Program-made: the position numbers and the translations under genes
NCBI GenBank assembly: GCA_947039395.1
Contig: CAMQYS010000020.1
Coordinates: 1-34,890 of the forward strand
DNA: 34,890 nt
Source of the DNA: an uncultured Deferribacteraceae bacterium
GTDB lineage: Bacteria > Chrysiogenota > Deferribacteres > Deferribacterales > Mucispirillaceae
Reading direction: 5' to 3'
Notes under the pieces: model-generated
What the model was told of the DNA's origin: nothing
Databases searched by the model: none
What the model saw: the letters and a program-made list of their open reading frames with translations, nothing else
In this document: one piece after another, positions 18,135 to 27,197 of the stretch
Numbering within the stretch: position 1 is the first letter of the stretch
Layout of the letters: the number at the start of each line of letters is the position of its first letter

Positions 18135-18251
18135 ATATATTTCCTAATTCTCTTATAATTTTATTTTATCTACTCTACTTAATTTACCATACTTCTAACT
18201 ACTCTACTCTACAAATAGACTCAACTTAATCAATCTACTTCTATCTATATT

Positions 18252-18887
18252 CTATGACATACTCAACACTAATAATCCACCACTAACAGGGATTATCTGC
18301 ATAGATAATATATCTTTATCGTCTTTAAGCTCATTTAGAAAATTTAGCATCTCTTCTCTATTATTTCTATACTTATATGGTGTCTCCGATTCTTCACAAG
18401 CGATATATCCATAAACTAAAATATCATCGAAAATAATAACCGAATTAGCAGTTAATCTTGGCTTAATCTTATGATATAATGATCTGTACTCTCGTTTCAC
18501 AGAATCAATAAATGCAAAATCATAGAACCCTTCATCAACTGCTAAAAAACTTTCTCCACGCATTTGAAGTGTTGATACATTTATGTATGATTTAAAATAC
18601 TCTAAATGTATTAGATATCTCTCTAAATTGCCATCAATACAGATTATCTCTGTTTTGTCATATCCTTTCAAAATCGACAGGGTAGACATTCCTATACCTG
18701 AACCGATCTCAATTGATTTCTTTGGCTTCTTTATTGAAACTATATTACTTACAGCTATACAAGCGTTCTCCTCTAGTGATGGAACCTTATGTATATCTGC
18801 TAAATTTCTTAACTTAGTATAATCTGAATCATCAAACCTGCTCTTTAAAAAAACCTCTAAGATAGTTGGTGAAAAGAGTACATTCAT
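18252..18887 (-). CDS. class I SAM-dependent O-methyltransferase (possible TrmR-like)
   Basis: A 211-residue methyltransferase of the O-methyltransferase family 3 / TrmR type. Motif I is SIEIGSGIGMSTLSIL (about 60-75), motif II around IICIDGN, and the acidic DFAFIDSVKREY and IIFDDIL motifs follow, with the metal-binding-type aspartates of this family. TrmR methylates 5-hydroxyuridine in tRNA position 34, and the next gene downstream is a U32-family protein that may make that hydroxyl group. A tRNA wobble-modification pair is therefore a reasonable inference, but the family also includes small-molecule methyltransferases. The start overlaps the end of the MotE-like gene by four bases, so it is translated as part of the flagellar operon. 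Confidence 0.82.
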   Translation of the reverse strand: MNVLFSPTILEVFLKSRFDDSDYTKLRNLADIHKVPSLEENACIAVSNIVSIKKPKKSIEIGSGIGMSTLSILKGYDKTEIICIDGNLERYLIHLEYFKSYINVSTLQMRGESFLAVDEGFYDFAFIDSVKREYRSLYHKIKPRLTANSVIIFDDILVYGYIACEESETPYKYRNNREEMLNFLNELKDDKDILSMQIIPVSGGLLVLSMS

Positions 18888-19426
18888 CTTATTATCAAGG
18901 TAGGATTAATTTTTGGATGTAGCAAATCTGTTAGTTTTGATGCATATTCAGGATCAATTTTCCCCATCTCATTTAATATCTTACCAGCAGTCGCAGGTTT
19001 CATCTTTCTAAATATTGATGAGGTTGTACTTATATCGGTATTAACAAGAATGTTCGCTGCTTGTTTAGGTTTAGTTGATGAGTATAGCTCAACTAATCTA
19101 TCTATCTGAACATCTTTTGCACCTTCTAATTCTTTCAATTTTTCATCAACTTGTACACGTATACTGAAGATACTCTTCTCTCTTTCAACTATAGATGATT
19201 GTAACGCATTTAACTGCATCTCTCTCTCATTTAAATCTACTTCACGTTTATCAAGCGCTTGTCTACGTTTATCAAGTTCTTCTCTTATTTTATTCAGATC
19301 CATCACAGGTTCTGAGTCTACAGGAAATACTTGTGCCATTGCACTAAATGAAAAAAATAATGTGATTAAAAATATATTTAAAATCAATATATATGAAAAA
19401 TATTTTCTAATACGACCTATCTTCAT
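18884..19426 (-). CDS. MotE-like flagellar protein (MgtE N-domain type, exported coiled coil)
   Basis: A 180-residue protein with an N-terminal signal or anchor helix (about 10-30, ending SAMAQ), a long charged coiled coil (about 45-105, LDKRRQALDKREVDLNEREM and onward) and a C-terminal MgtE_N/MotE-type helical domain (YSSTKPKQAANILVNTD, IFRKMKPATAGKILNEMGKI). Proteins of this layout are regularly encoded right after fliJ in deltaproteobacteria and resemble MotE, a periplasmic motility chaperone for MotC in Sinorhizobium. A motility role is likely; the partner here is unknown. The ATG at 19426 is chosen over an adjacent GTG; GGGG lies six bases upstream. It overlaps fliJ by 20 bases and the methyltransferase by four. 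Confidence 0.8.
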   Translation of the reverse strand: MKIGRIRKYFSYILILNIFLITLFFSFSAMAQVFPVDSEPVMDLNKIREELDKRRQALDKREVDLNEREMQLNALQSSIVEREKSIFSIRVQVDEKLKELEGAKDVQIDRLVELYSSTKPKQAANILVNTDISTTSSIFRKMKPATAGKILNEMGKIDPEYASKLTDLLHPKINPTLIIR

Positions 19427-19862
19427 CACTTACCCCTTGTCTTAATATACTTAATTCATCATTTTCTCTTGCTTCTTTTGCCAACATATATGCTCTATAC
19501 TCTGCAACATGCTTATCTTTAAGTTTCTCCATGATTTTTAAATCTTGATACGCTTTATTAATTTTTATCTGTTGCAACTCAATAAGTTTAGTAAGCGATG
19601 CCATATCGTTAGTCACGCCATTTGCATCACCTTGCAAAACATTTATATATTTATCATATATATCGTTTATACCGAAATGTCCTTCTTTTATAAAATTATT
19701 CATCTCTATATTTTTAATATCTATAAGTCTATGAATAGAAGATCGTTTCTCCTCTAATGCTCGCATATTCATATTTAAACGTGATAGATAGTTCCTCTCT
19801 TTATCAAGAAAAACTTCTCTTACTCTTAAAACTTTCTCTAAACTAAATTCCCTCTTTACCAT
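19407..19862 (-). CDS. fliJ: flagellar export chaperone/ATPase stalk protein FliJ
   Basis: FliJ is the coiled-coil stalk that sits inside the FliI hexamer and cycles export chaperones. The 151-residue product has the typical start FSLEKVLRVREVFLDKERNYLSRL (in part), is helical and charged throughout without membrane segments, and is close to the family's usual length of about 147. It follows fliI by 23 bases and overlaps the MotE-like gene. FliJ is poorly conserved, so position directly after fliI carries much of the assignment. Confidence 0.88.
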   Translation of the reverse strand: MVKREFSLEKVLRVREVFLDKERNYLSRLNMNMRALEEKRSSIHRLIDIKNIEMNNFIKEGHFGINDIYDKYINVLQGDANGVTNDMASLTKLIELQQIKINKAYQDLKIMEKLKDKHVAEYRAYMLAKEARENDELSILRQGVSDEDRSY

Positions 19863-19885
19863 AAACTCTATACCCGTTAACTATA

Positions 19886-21190
19886 TTATGCGATGATAGA
19901 AGATAGTAATTGTTTTGTATCATCAAATGAAAATTTTTCCGTTATACCCTGCTTTAAAAATGAATTTATTTGAGCGATTTTATTGATTGATTGATCTATC
20001 TTAGGATTTGATCCTTTAACATATGCACCGATATTAATAATATCCTCTGCATCATTATATGTAGCAAGCAGATCCTTTAACATACCAACTTTCCTAAACT
20101 GATCTTCATCTATTACCTGTCGCATAACCCTTGATGCTGAAGATAAAACATTTATAGATGGATAATGGTTTTTTGCAGCAAGTGCTCTATCTAACACTAT
20201 ATGTCCATCTATTATAGATCTAACAGTATCCGCAATAGGATCATTCATATCATCACCTTCAACTAAAACTGCATACAATCCTGTTATAGATCCTTTGCCC
20301 TCAACTGAACCTGCTCGCTCTAAAAGTTTCGGTAGTAAACTATAAACCGATGGTGGATACGCTTTAGCTGTTGGTGGCTCTCCCACAGATAAACCTATCT
20401 CACGTTGAGCCATCGCAAGACGTGTTAATGAGTCCATCATCAATAGAACATCTTGTCCCTTATCTCTAAAATATTCTGCTATCGCTGTTGCTACAAACGG
20501 TGCAGCTCTTCTTGCTAATGCAGAATCATCTGATGTTGCAACAACTAAAACAGATCTCTTTAATCCCTCTTCGCCTAGATCATTTTTGATAAACTCTAAT
20601 AACTCTCTTCCTCTTTCCCCTATCAATGCGATAACATTAATATCAGCATTTGTGTTACGTGCAATCATTCCTAAAATTACAGATTTACCAACTCCTGAAC
20701 CTGCAAAAATACCCATACGTTGACCTTTACCAACTGTTAATAAGCCATCTATCGCTTTTATACCTGTTGAAATTGGAGTGGATATAATAGATCTTGATAA
20801 AGCATCTGGACAATCTGCATAGATAGGCATAGGCACTCCTTCAAGCTCTACTCCTAACTTATCCATCGGATCGCCAAACCCATTTAAAACTCTACCTAAA
20901 ATTGAATCCGATACTAAAACTGTATTACGTGATGAATCACTTATAACAATACTGCCTAAGCTTATATCTTCATTACCACCATATAACATGATAATAATTC
21001 TCTCATCCCTTACACCGATTATTTCACCTAGAATAAACTCGCCACTTAGCCTAAAAACTTTACACCTTGATCCGATACCAAGAAGTGGGCCATCAGCTTC
21101 AACAACTAACCCTGCAACTTTAGTAACCTTACCAGAAATTATAAACGGATATTCAGGTTTAATCTTTTTTATCAGAGATACATTCTTCAT
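19886..21190 (-). CDS. fliI: flagellum-specific export ATPase FliI
   Basis: FliI is the hexameric ATPase of the flagellar type III export apparatus, related to the F1 beta subunit. The 434-residue product has Walker A GSGVGKS at 164-170, the preceding MGIFA strand, the arm VNVIALIGERGRELLEFI (as NVIALIGERGRE), Walker B VLLMMDSLTRLAMAQREI and the family signature PPTAKAYPPSVYSLLPKLLER. Length is normal (E. coli 457, many others 430-440). It overlaps the 3' end of fliH by 32 bases, consistent with tight coupling of the ATPase and its regulator. The Shine-Dalgarno sequence is weak. Confidence 0.97.
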   Translation of the reverse strand: MKNVSLIKKIKPEYPFIISGKVTKVAGLVVEADGPLLGIGSRCKVFRLSGEFILGEIIGVRDERIIIMLYGGNEDISLGSIVISDSSRNTVLVSDSILGRVLNGFGDPMDKLGVELEGVPMPIYADCPDALSRSIISTPISTGIKAIDGLLTVGKGQRMGIFAGSGVGKSVILGMIARNTNADINVIALIGERGRELLEFIKNDLGEEGLKRSVLVVATSDDSALARRAAPFVATAIAEYFRDKGQDVLLMMDSLTRLAMAQREIGLSVGEPPTAKAYPPSVYSLLPKLLERAGSVEGKGSITGLYAVLVEGDDMNDPIADTVRSIIDGHIVLDRALAAKNHYPSINVLSSASRVMRQVIDEDQFRKVGMLKDLLATYNDAEDIINIGAYVKGSNPKIDQSINKIAQINSFLKQGITEKFSFDDTKQLLSSIIA

Positions 21191-22166
21191 CTATCTGTTT
21201 TTTTAAATCCTCTATCATTTTATCTGTATTTAAATCGACATCGCCGACCCTAGTATTAACCTTAACCGCTCCCTTTGATATTGATGTATCTGTTGAAACA
21301 ACATAATCAGGAAAAGCCTCTTTAACTGACTCTAAATCATCTGGATTAACAGAGAAAGATACATCTTGTAAATTAACTAAACGACTTAAATTAAGTTTGA
21401 TTAAATTAACAGCAAACTCATCATTTATTTTTCTTTCAGCACCTATAATAGATGAGACAAACCCAACAACTATATCTGCAACTTTATCATCAACACCACT
21501 CACGCTAGATGAAATACTTTTAAGCTCATCTAAAGACTCACTATTAAATGTGTTGATCTGTGCCATATAATCTTCTTTATTTGCTTCGTACTGAGAACTA
21601 ACTTCTTTCTCAACGATTGTTCTTGTTTCCTCTTTTGCATCAGCTACCGCTTTAGCCATCTGTTCGCTAAATTCTAGTCGAACTTTTTCAACCTCTTCTT
21701 CCTTACTTTTTATCAAACGTTCAAGCTCTTCTATCTTTGATTTATCTTCATCAGAAGAAACTGCTTGTTGCGAACTTTCTTCTTTTAGATTGCCAGTTAC
21801 AACTTTTTTCGGAAAATCTGGTTCATCTTCATTTGAATCAGAAAAAAACTCCGACTCAACAAATGAATCTTTATTAGCTACGTTACTATCTATTAAAACA
21901 ATTTTCTCGCCTATAGGGCCATCAGCTGCCTTTGCAATTCTTGATGGAGGAAGATACATATCATCTGTTACTTCATCCTCAACAGTAAATACAGCATCAG
22001 GTTCTTTATCTGTATCGTAATTAAAATTCTCTTGAACAGAAACATCCTCTTCAAAAGAAAATGAACGCAATTCATACTCAGATGTACCTAAAACTGATGA
22101 TGAATAAACAGGCAATTTATATGGTTTAAATTCTTTATTACTATCATTTATTATCTTATTTGACAT
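21159..22166 (-). CDS. fliH: flagellar assembly protein FliH, long acidic form
   Basis: FliH binds and regulates FliI and docks it to the C-ring through FliN. This product is 335 residues, while typical FliH proteins are about 230-260. Residues 1-150 are acidic and low-complexity (many D, E, S), followed by a coiled-coil glutamate-rich stretch (EELERLIKSKEEEVEKVRLE) and the C-terminal FliH/YscL domain (IVVGFVSSIIGAERKINDEF, DLESVKEAFPDYVVSTDTSISKGAVKV-like motif, ending with the usual VDLNTDKMIEDLKKQ). Position between fliG and fliI and the overlap with fliI support the call. The long N-terminal extension is the odd feature. Confidence 0.9.
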   Translation of the reverse strand: MSNKIINDSNKEFKPYKLPVYSSSVLGTSEYELRSFSFEEDVSVQENFNYDTDKEPDAVFTVEDEVTDDMYLPPSRIAKAADGPIGEKIVLIDSNVANKDSFVESEFFSDSNEDEPDFPKKVVTGNLKEESSQQAVSSDEDKSKIEELERLIKSKEEEVEKVRLEFSEQMAKAVADAKEETRTIVEKEVSSQYEANKEDYMAQINTFNSESLDELKSISSSVSGVDDKVADIVVGFVSSIIGAERKINDEFAVNLIKLNLSRLVNLQDVSFSVNPDDLESVKEAFPDYVVSTDTSISKGAVKVNTRVGDVDLNTDKMIEDLKKQIDEECISDKKD

Positions 22167-22508
22167 ATCGTTCCTATTATTAATAAATTAGAATTACAAG
22201 GTTGAAAAGTGATTGTATGAATACCAAAAACAATGTTTAAATTATAAACCAAACTACTCATCAAAATAACTACTATAACTAGCTATGAAAATTAGTTAAT
22301 AATTTAATTGTATAGATACCTTATAAAACCGTCAACTAAAACCAACGGTAAAAGTTAATCTAACAAACTACCCCAATTGACTAATTAATTAACTATCTAA
22401 CAAACTACCCCAATTGACTGATTAAATTAACTATCTAACAAACCACCCCAATTGACTAATTAATTAACTATCTAACAAACTACCCCAATTGACTGGAAAT
22501 GAAACAAT
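22167..22508. other. intergenic region between fliG and fliH
   Basis: 342 bases. The half next to fliG is the 37-bp tandem array listed separately. The half next to fliH is AT-rich; I see no terminator and no convincing promoter. It splits an otherwise contiguous fliF-fliG-fliH-fliI block. Confidence 0.55.
22361..22495. repeat. 37-38-bp tandem repeat, about 3.6 copies
   Basis: Copies begin with TAACAAAC at 22361, 22398, 22436 and 22473; the last is cut off after 23 bases. Each contains the palindrome CAATTG next to CCCC, and an ATTAATTAA stretch; one copy has a one-base insertion. The array begins 13 bases beyond the fliG stop codon and lies within the fliG-fliH gap. Confidence 0.93.
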
Positions 22509-23558
22509 TTAAATAAACTGTTCCTCATCACCACCACCGATTGAAATAACTCCATCTTCATCAAGCTCTCTAACTATTCCAACTATCTCATGCTGCGCTT
22601 TCTCAACATCTTTTAATCTGACAGGCCCCATGAAATCCATCTCTTCCTGCATAGTCTCAACAGCACGTTTTGACATATTCTCAAAAAACGCTTTCTTAGT
22701 CTCTTCATCTGCACCTTTAAGCGCAAACGTAAGAACTTTTTTGTCCACTCTTTTCAATATCTCTTGTATAGCAACAACACCTAATATACGAATATCATCA
22801 AATACAAACATCATATCTCTAATACGTGCTACTAGTTCTGGAGAATTTTTCTCTAATCTCTCCAACGTTGCCCTACTTGTCTGTCTATCCATACGGTTAA
22901 ATATCTCTGCAACCGATTTAACACCACCAACTTCAACATTATATGATGATAACGCCTCAAACTTATCTTCCAATACTTTAGAAAGCGTTTTAACAACAGA
23001 TGGAGATATATCTTGTAGATTAGCTATACGCACTGTAACCTCCGCCTTTAGCTCCTCAGGTAATTGTGCCATCGACTCTGCCGCATGTGATGGATCAAGA
23101 TGTGCTAATATCAACGCAATAGCTTGAGGATGCTCACTCATGATAAACTTAGCTAGCTGTTTCGGATCAACTCTTGTTAAAAAATCAAAACCTGTTGATT
23201 GTTCTAATAATTTAGTTAATCTATCTATTATTTTTCTTGCACGTTCAGGCCCTAACGATTTAATAAGAATAGCTTTTGCATACTCTAAGCCACCCTTAGA
23301 AATAAACTTCTTAGCTAGAAGCATATTGTAGAACTCTTCTACAACCTCATCTATCTGCTCTGGAGGAACAACTTTAGTTATAGCGATCTCTCTAGATAAA
23401 TCAGATACATCAGCGTCATCTAAAAACACCATTATCTTAGATGATAGCTCCTCGCCAAGTGCTACCATAAGAATAGCACCCTTACGCATATTAGGGCTAC
23501 TAGAAGCACCTGCATTTGGGCCAAGCCCTGCTAACTTTAGTAATTGAGCGTCATCCAT
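22509..23558 (-). CDS. fliG: flagellar motor switch protein FliG
   Basis: FliG connects the MS-ring to the C-ring and interacts with MotA to make torque. The 349-residue product has the N-terminal domain (about 25-110), the middle domain with the EHPQ motif at 142-145 followed by AIALILAHLDP, and the C-terminal charged torque helix region (MMFVFDDIRILGVVAIQEIL and FALKGADEETKKAFFENMSKRA), where the charged residues that contact MotA are present. Length is normal (E. coli 331). It is nine bases after fliF and almost certainly cotranscribed with it. Confidence 0.97.
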   Translation of the reverse strand: MDDAQLLKLAGLGPNAGASSSPNMRKGAILMVALGEELSSKIMVFLDDADVSDLSREIAITKVVPPEQIDEVVEEFYNMLLAKKFISKGGLEYAKAILIKSLGPERARKIIDRLTKLLEQSTGFDFLTRVDPKQLAKFIMSEHPQAIALILAHLDPSHAAESMAQLPEELKAEVTVRIANLQDISPSVVKTLSKVLEDKFEALSSYNVEVGGVKSVAEIFNRMDRQTSRATLERLEKNSPELVARIRDMMFVFDDIRILGVVAIQEILKRVDKKVLTFALKGADEETKKAFFENMSKRAVETMQEEMDFMGPVRLKDVEKAQHEIVGIVRELDEDGVISIGGGDEEQFI

Positions 23559-23567
23559 AGATATTCA

Positions 23568-25244
23568 CTAATTCCCCTTTATATAGGCCTTTAATAAGTT
23601 AGCAACCACTTCTGGATCCTCATTCGCCTGTTCCTCGATCTTCTTAAGCATAACTTTTGATTTAACCGCTTCGACATCTAACGGTACAGAATCTTCTAAC
23701 TCTGTCTCTATCTCACGCTCTAAATCAGCTAACGATTTAGGCATAGCACTATCGCCACCTATACTTAAATCTAGCCCTGCCAACTGTGCATCAAGAGCTG
23801 ATTCTCCTAAAAGATCATCATCAATCTCTCTTGCTACATCAAGACGACGAAGTATCGGTCTTATTGCTAAAAAGTAAAATAATATTAAAATCACAACCGC
23901 TGTTAAATATTTCATTCCTGAAAGTACTAATTGCATATTTTTCTCTCTCAACGATGCTAACCTACTAGCTACGCTTGTTGATCCGTCTGATGTATCAAAC
24001 GATATATTCGAAACCTCAATTACATCTCCTCGTGCTGGATCAAAACCCACCGCATATGCTATGTTCGACTTAATCTTAACTAAATCTTCATCCGTTCTTG
24101 CTTTACGTTCAATATTGCCAGCTGCATTCTCAACCTCTTGATGATCTAAGACAACAGAGATTGTCATACGTTTAACCTCTCCTCCAGTCTTCTCCTCACG
24201 TACAACTTTTTTACTGATCTCAAAATTTTGAGTTTCCTCTGTTTTATTGTATTCAGAAAGTATATTGTCTATCAAAATGTCTGGTTCAGCTAAATTAGAC
24301 TCAACTCCAGGTATTCCAGATGGACCTTGACCATAAGATTTTGAGGTAATCTCCAACGATTGTTGAGAACGTAATACCGGATTTGAATCAAAAACCTCTT
24401 CTAAAATCTCTCTTTTATTAAAGTCCATATTTAAATTGACTTTTGCAACAAACTTACCTTCACCTACGATCCTTGATAAAATATCATTCAACGATGACTC
24501 TTTTATCTTCTCTTCCTTACGTTGCTGTTCAAGCTGTGTTTGAGAAAGTAAAAAAGGTTGGTTTGCCTCTGTTAAAAACTCACTTAAAAGATTACCAGAT
24601 GTATCTACTATCTGAACATTCTCTGGCTTTAACCCTTTTACCGCCGCAGATACAAGATGACTAACTGCACGGATCTGTGCTTGAGTAAAGGTTATATTCG
24701 GCATAAACTTAATTACTACCGATGCTTTTGAATCCTCTTCTTCTACAGCAAATAATCTATCTTTTGGTACAGTTATCAATACTTTAGCCTCTGCAATCTC
24801 ACTCATAGAGGCTATCGTTGCAGATAACTCTCCTTGAAGTGCTCGCTGATAACTAACGTTTTGTTGCTGTTCTGTCATACCAAAACTTGCTGTATCAAAT
24901 AACTCAAATCCGATAGTATCTTCTTTCGGAAGACCTAATTCTGCTAACTTCACTCTTGTATTATATACAGCGTCAAAAGGAACTTCAACAGCATTGCCTG
25001 CATCTCCGTCCTTAATTATCTTGTACTTCATTCCATCTTCTGTCAAATATTCTACAACATCTTCTAAATCTTCATCAGAAATATTATTATACAACGTTTT
25101 ATAGCTCGGAGCATTAGCCCACAAAACAAGCACTGTAGTAGATATTACAACTGTTAATGTTGCGGCACCTAATGCCACCTTTTGAAGAAGTGATAATTTT
25201 TCAAACAGATTTAGAAACTGATTAGTGAAATCCTTTAATGCCAT
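23568..25244 (-). CDS. fliF: flagellar MS-ring protein FliF
   Basis: FliF forms the MS-ring on which the basal body is built. The 558-residue product has an N-terminal membrane helix (about 22-45), RBM1 and RBM2 periplasmic ring-building modules (NISDEDLEDVVEYL, AEAKVLITVPKDRLF, KASVVIKFMP), the variable loop, RBM3, a second membrane helix (about 455-475, MKYLTAVVILILFYFLAIRP) and a cytoplasmic tail that ends in the FliG-binding region (NEDPEVVANLLKAYIKGN). Length fits the family. It precedes fliG by nine bases and follows fliE by about 100. Confidence 0.97.
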   Translation of the reverse strand: MALKDFTNQFLNLFEKLSLLQKVALGAATLTVVISTTVLVLWANAPSYKTLYNNISDEDLEDVVEYLTEDGMKYKIIKDGDAGNAVEVPFDAVYNTRVKLAELGLPKEDTIGFELFDTASFGMTEQQQNVSYQRALQGELSATIASMSEIAEAKVLITVPKDRLFAVEEEDSKASVVIKFMPNITFTQAQIRAVSHLVSAAVKGLKPENVQIVDTSGNLLSEFLTEANQPFLLSQTQLEQQRKEEKIKESSLNDILSRIVGEGKFVAKVNLNMDFNKREILEEVFDSNPVLRSQQSLEITSKSYGQGPSGIPGVESNLAEPDILIDNILSEYNKTEETQNFEISKKVVREEKTGGEVKRMTISVVLDHQEVENAAGNIERKARTDEDLVKIKSNIAYAVGFDPARGDVIEVSNISFDTSDGSTSVASRLASLREKNMQLVLSGMKYLTAVVILILFYFLAIRPILRRLDVAREIDDDLLGESALDAQLAGLDLSIGGDSAMPKSLADLEREIETELEDSVPLDVEAVKSKVMLKKIEEQANEDPEVVANLLKAYIKGN

Positions 25245-25347
25245 CTGTAGATAGTACCTCCGCTTGTGCAGTAAGAGGAGAGGCGAAAAAGACTTTACTA
25301 CATAGATATATAGATTATAGTCAGGTAATTAAAAAGATAGTTAGACA

Positions 25348-25671
25348 CTAAATTTGAGTCTTAATAAGCTCTTGATATGCAGCTAATAGTTTATTACGAA
25401 CCTCTAATGTCATCTTTAAAGATGCATCAGCTTTCTGTAATGCTATCATTGTATCTGCAATATCCACACTACTGTCTCCGCTTAATGCCCTTTGAACAGA
25501 CTCTCGTGAATCGTGTTGAAGCGCATCAACATCAGTTAATGTAGACTCTAAAATCTCAGAAAAACTCATTCCTTCTGTTGCCTTATTTGAGTTAGTAGAG
25601 GTACCCTCACTTTGAGAGATATCTACACCCGAATTTGGAAACAAAATATCAAAGTTTTTAATATCTGACAT
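25348..25671 (-). CDS. fliE: flagellar hook-basal body protein FliE
   Basis: FliE links the MS-ring to the proximal rod and is the first exported rod component. The 107-residue product is normal in length. The C-terminal half has the family pattern: SFSEILESTLTDVDALQHDS, then a helix with ALSGDSSVDIADTMIALQKA, then DASLKMTLEVRNKLLAAYQE. The N-terminal 40 residues are variable and serine-rich. The ATG is preceded by GGAGA. It usually follows flgC within tens of bases; here a 507-base gap intervenes, so a separate promoter is possible. Confidence 0.95.
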   Translation of the reverse strand: MSDIKNFDILFPNSGVDISQSEGTSTNSNKATEGMSFSEILESTLTDVDALQHDSRESVQRALSGDSSVDIADTMIALQKADASLKMTLEVRNKLLAAYQELIKTQI

Positions 25672-26178
25672 AATCTTCTCCTCTTAAAAACACTATACAC
25701 CCATTCACTTCATTTAACAAGTTATTAATCTATTTTTAAACACAAAATACTCATCGTTATCAGATAACTATATAATAGATCGTAAATTATTTGATTTAGA
25801 TTAATAATAAATATACATAACTTACAAACATCTACCAATTAATCTATCTCTAAAAGTAAAAAAATCCACTCTAACAACAAGTTGAGTATCTTTTATCTGC
25901 TATAAGTTCTACTCATAATTTATTTTACTAAATAAGATTCTAAACAGCAATACAAACAATACAGTCTATAACAACTAAGTATACTATTTTTTTATAAGCT
26001 ATCTTCTATATACTTTAAAACTTAACAGATAACCTATAAATAATAAGCTATACTTCTAACAAAATATAAACAGTAAAATAAATATTTATCGTAATATTAC
26101 TTAGTTAAAAAACCTCTACTTAATCACAATATTAGCCATATATTACTATAGTTAAACTAAAACTCTCTAGTCATAAAC
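25672..26178. other. AT-rich gap between flgC and fliE
   Basis: 507 bases with no open reading frame of note, no tandem array and no convincing terminator or sigma-54 site. It interrupts a gene order (flgB-flgC-fliE) that is usually compact. Confidence 0.6.
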
Positions 26179-26586
26179 CTACTGTGCTCTACCAATTCCT
26201 AGTGCTGCATTTGCAAGCTGTTTTGCCGTTGTTATTGTTGATATATTTGCTTCGTAACTTCTTGCAGATTCAAGTAAATTAATCATCTCTTCAACAGGGC
26301 TTATATTTGGATATGCTACATATCCTTCCTCATTTGCATCAGGGTGTGATGGGTCATACTGCAATCTAGGAGGTTTTGTATCCTCATAAATTCTATCAAC
26401 TTGAACGCCACCTTTATGAACACCTTGTAAAACTTGCTTAAATATAACATTCTTTTTACGGTATGGACCACCATCTTCAGTTCTTGTTGTATTTGCATTA
26501 GCTAAGTTTGATGATAAAACCGACATTCTTATTCTCTGTGCCGATAAACCTGTTGCTGCCGTATCTAATATATTAAAAAAACTCAT
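26179..26586 (-). CDS. flgC: flagellar proximal rod protein FlgC
   Basis: FlgC is one of the proximal rod subunits. The 135-residue product carries the N-terminal rod/hook motif (FNILDTAATGLSAQRIRMSVLSSNLANANTTRT, in parts) with the ANxxTT element, the central PYRKKNVIFKQVL region and the C-terminal GYVAYPNISPVEEMINLLESAR, RSYEANIS helix typical of FlgC. Length is normal (E. coli 134). The ATG at 26586 has AGAGGTGA just upstream; an upstream GTG lies inside that Shine-Dalgarno sequence and is unlikely to be the start. Confidence 0.97.
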   Translation of the reverse strand: MSFFNILDTAATGLSAQRIRMSVLSSNLANANTTRTEDGGPYRKKNVIFKQVLQGVHKGGVQVDRIYEDTKPPRLQYDPSHPDANEEGYVAYPNISPVEEMINLLESARSYEANISTITTAKQLANAALGIGRAQ

Positions 26587-26744
26587 CTTAATCACCTCTA
26601 ATTCTTAATAAACATATCTCTCTTACTTTATTGATGGAAATATAATGTAATTCTTTCCTACCTATTACTTCTAATAGGAAAATATTTCCTCTAAACATAA
26701 AGGAGAAACAATAACCTTAAATATAATAACTGTAATATTAAATA

Positions 26745-27158
26745 TTATTGCGTTCTTGCAAGATCTACCATGCCACTTAGTTTTTTGCCAACTAGATCAG
26801 AGTACATCGTATATCTGATTGAAGTATCTGCTTGTTGGCTCATTTCATAATCAATATTCACATCATTTCCGTCGTTACGTAAAGATGGATTATTCTGAAA
26901 TCTAACGTGTTCACGAGCATCTAATGTTAGATCCTTGATCTGCATATGCTTACTGTTAGTTAGTGATAACTCTACTCTTTTCTTAGATTTCTCTAAATTG
27001 TAATTCTCCATAACTTCAGCAAACTCTAATTTAGTTGCTTTATAATCTGGAGTATCATTGTTTGCTATATTACGTGAAATAACACTATTCTTGACACTTA
27101 ATGCTTTTAACGCATACGCCATGTCATTTGCACCGTTTCTCTCAAAAAGTCCTAACAT
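26745..27158 (-). CDS. flgB: flagellar proximal rod protein FlgB
   Basis: FlgB is a proximal rod subunit. The 137-residue product has the rod motif (ALKALSVKNSVISRNIANNDTPDYKAT, in parts) with the NIANxxTPxY element near the N-terminus, and the C-terminal NDVNIDYEMSQQADTSIRYTM region. Length is normal. ATG at 27158 is preferred because GAGGG lies eight bases upstream; a GTG five codons earlier lies before that site. It is the first gene of the cluster, and a sigma-54-type promoter lies about 40 bases upstream. A 158-base gap separates it from flgC. Confidence 0.96.
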   Translation of the reverse strand: MLGLFERNGANDMAYALKALSVKNSVISRNIANNDTPDYKATKLEFAEVMENYNLEKSKKRVELSLTNSKHMQIKDLTLDAREHVRFQNNPSLRNDGNDVNIDYEMSQQADTSIRYTMYSDLVGKKLSGMVDLARTQ

Positions 27159-27197
27159 AGTTTTCGCCCTCACTATATCTTCGTTGCAACTCTAAAT

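Noticed and set aside
22630-23127. Plus-strand open frame of 165 codons inside fliG
   Set aside because: It is antisense to a well-supported fliG, is serine-rich as expected for a shadow frame, and has no sign of its own expression.
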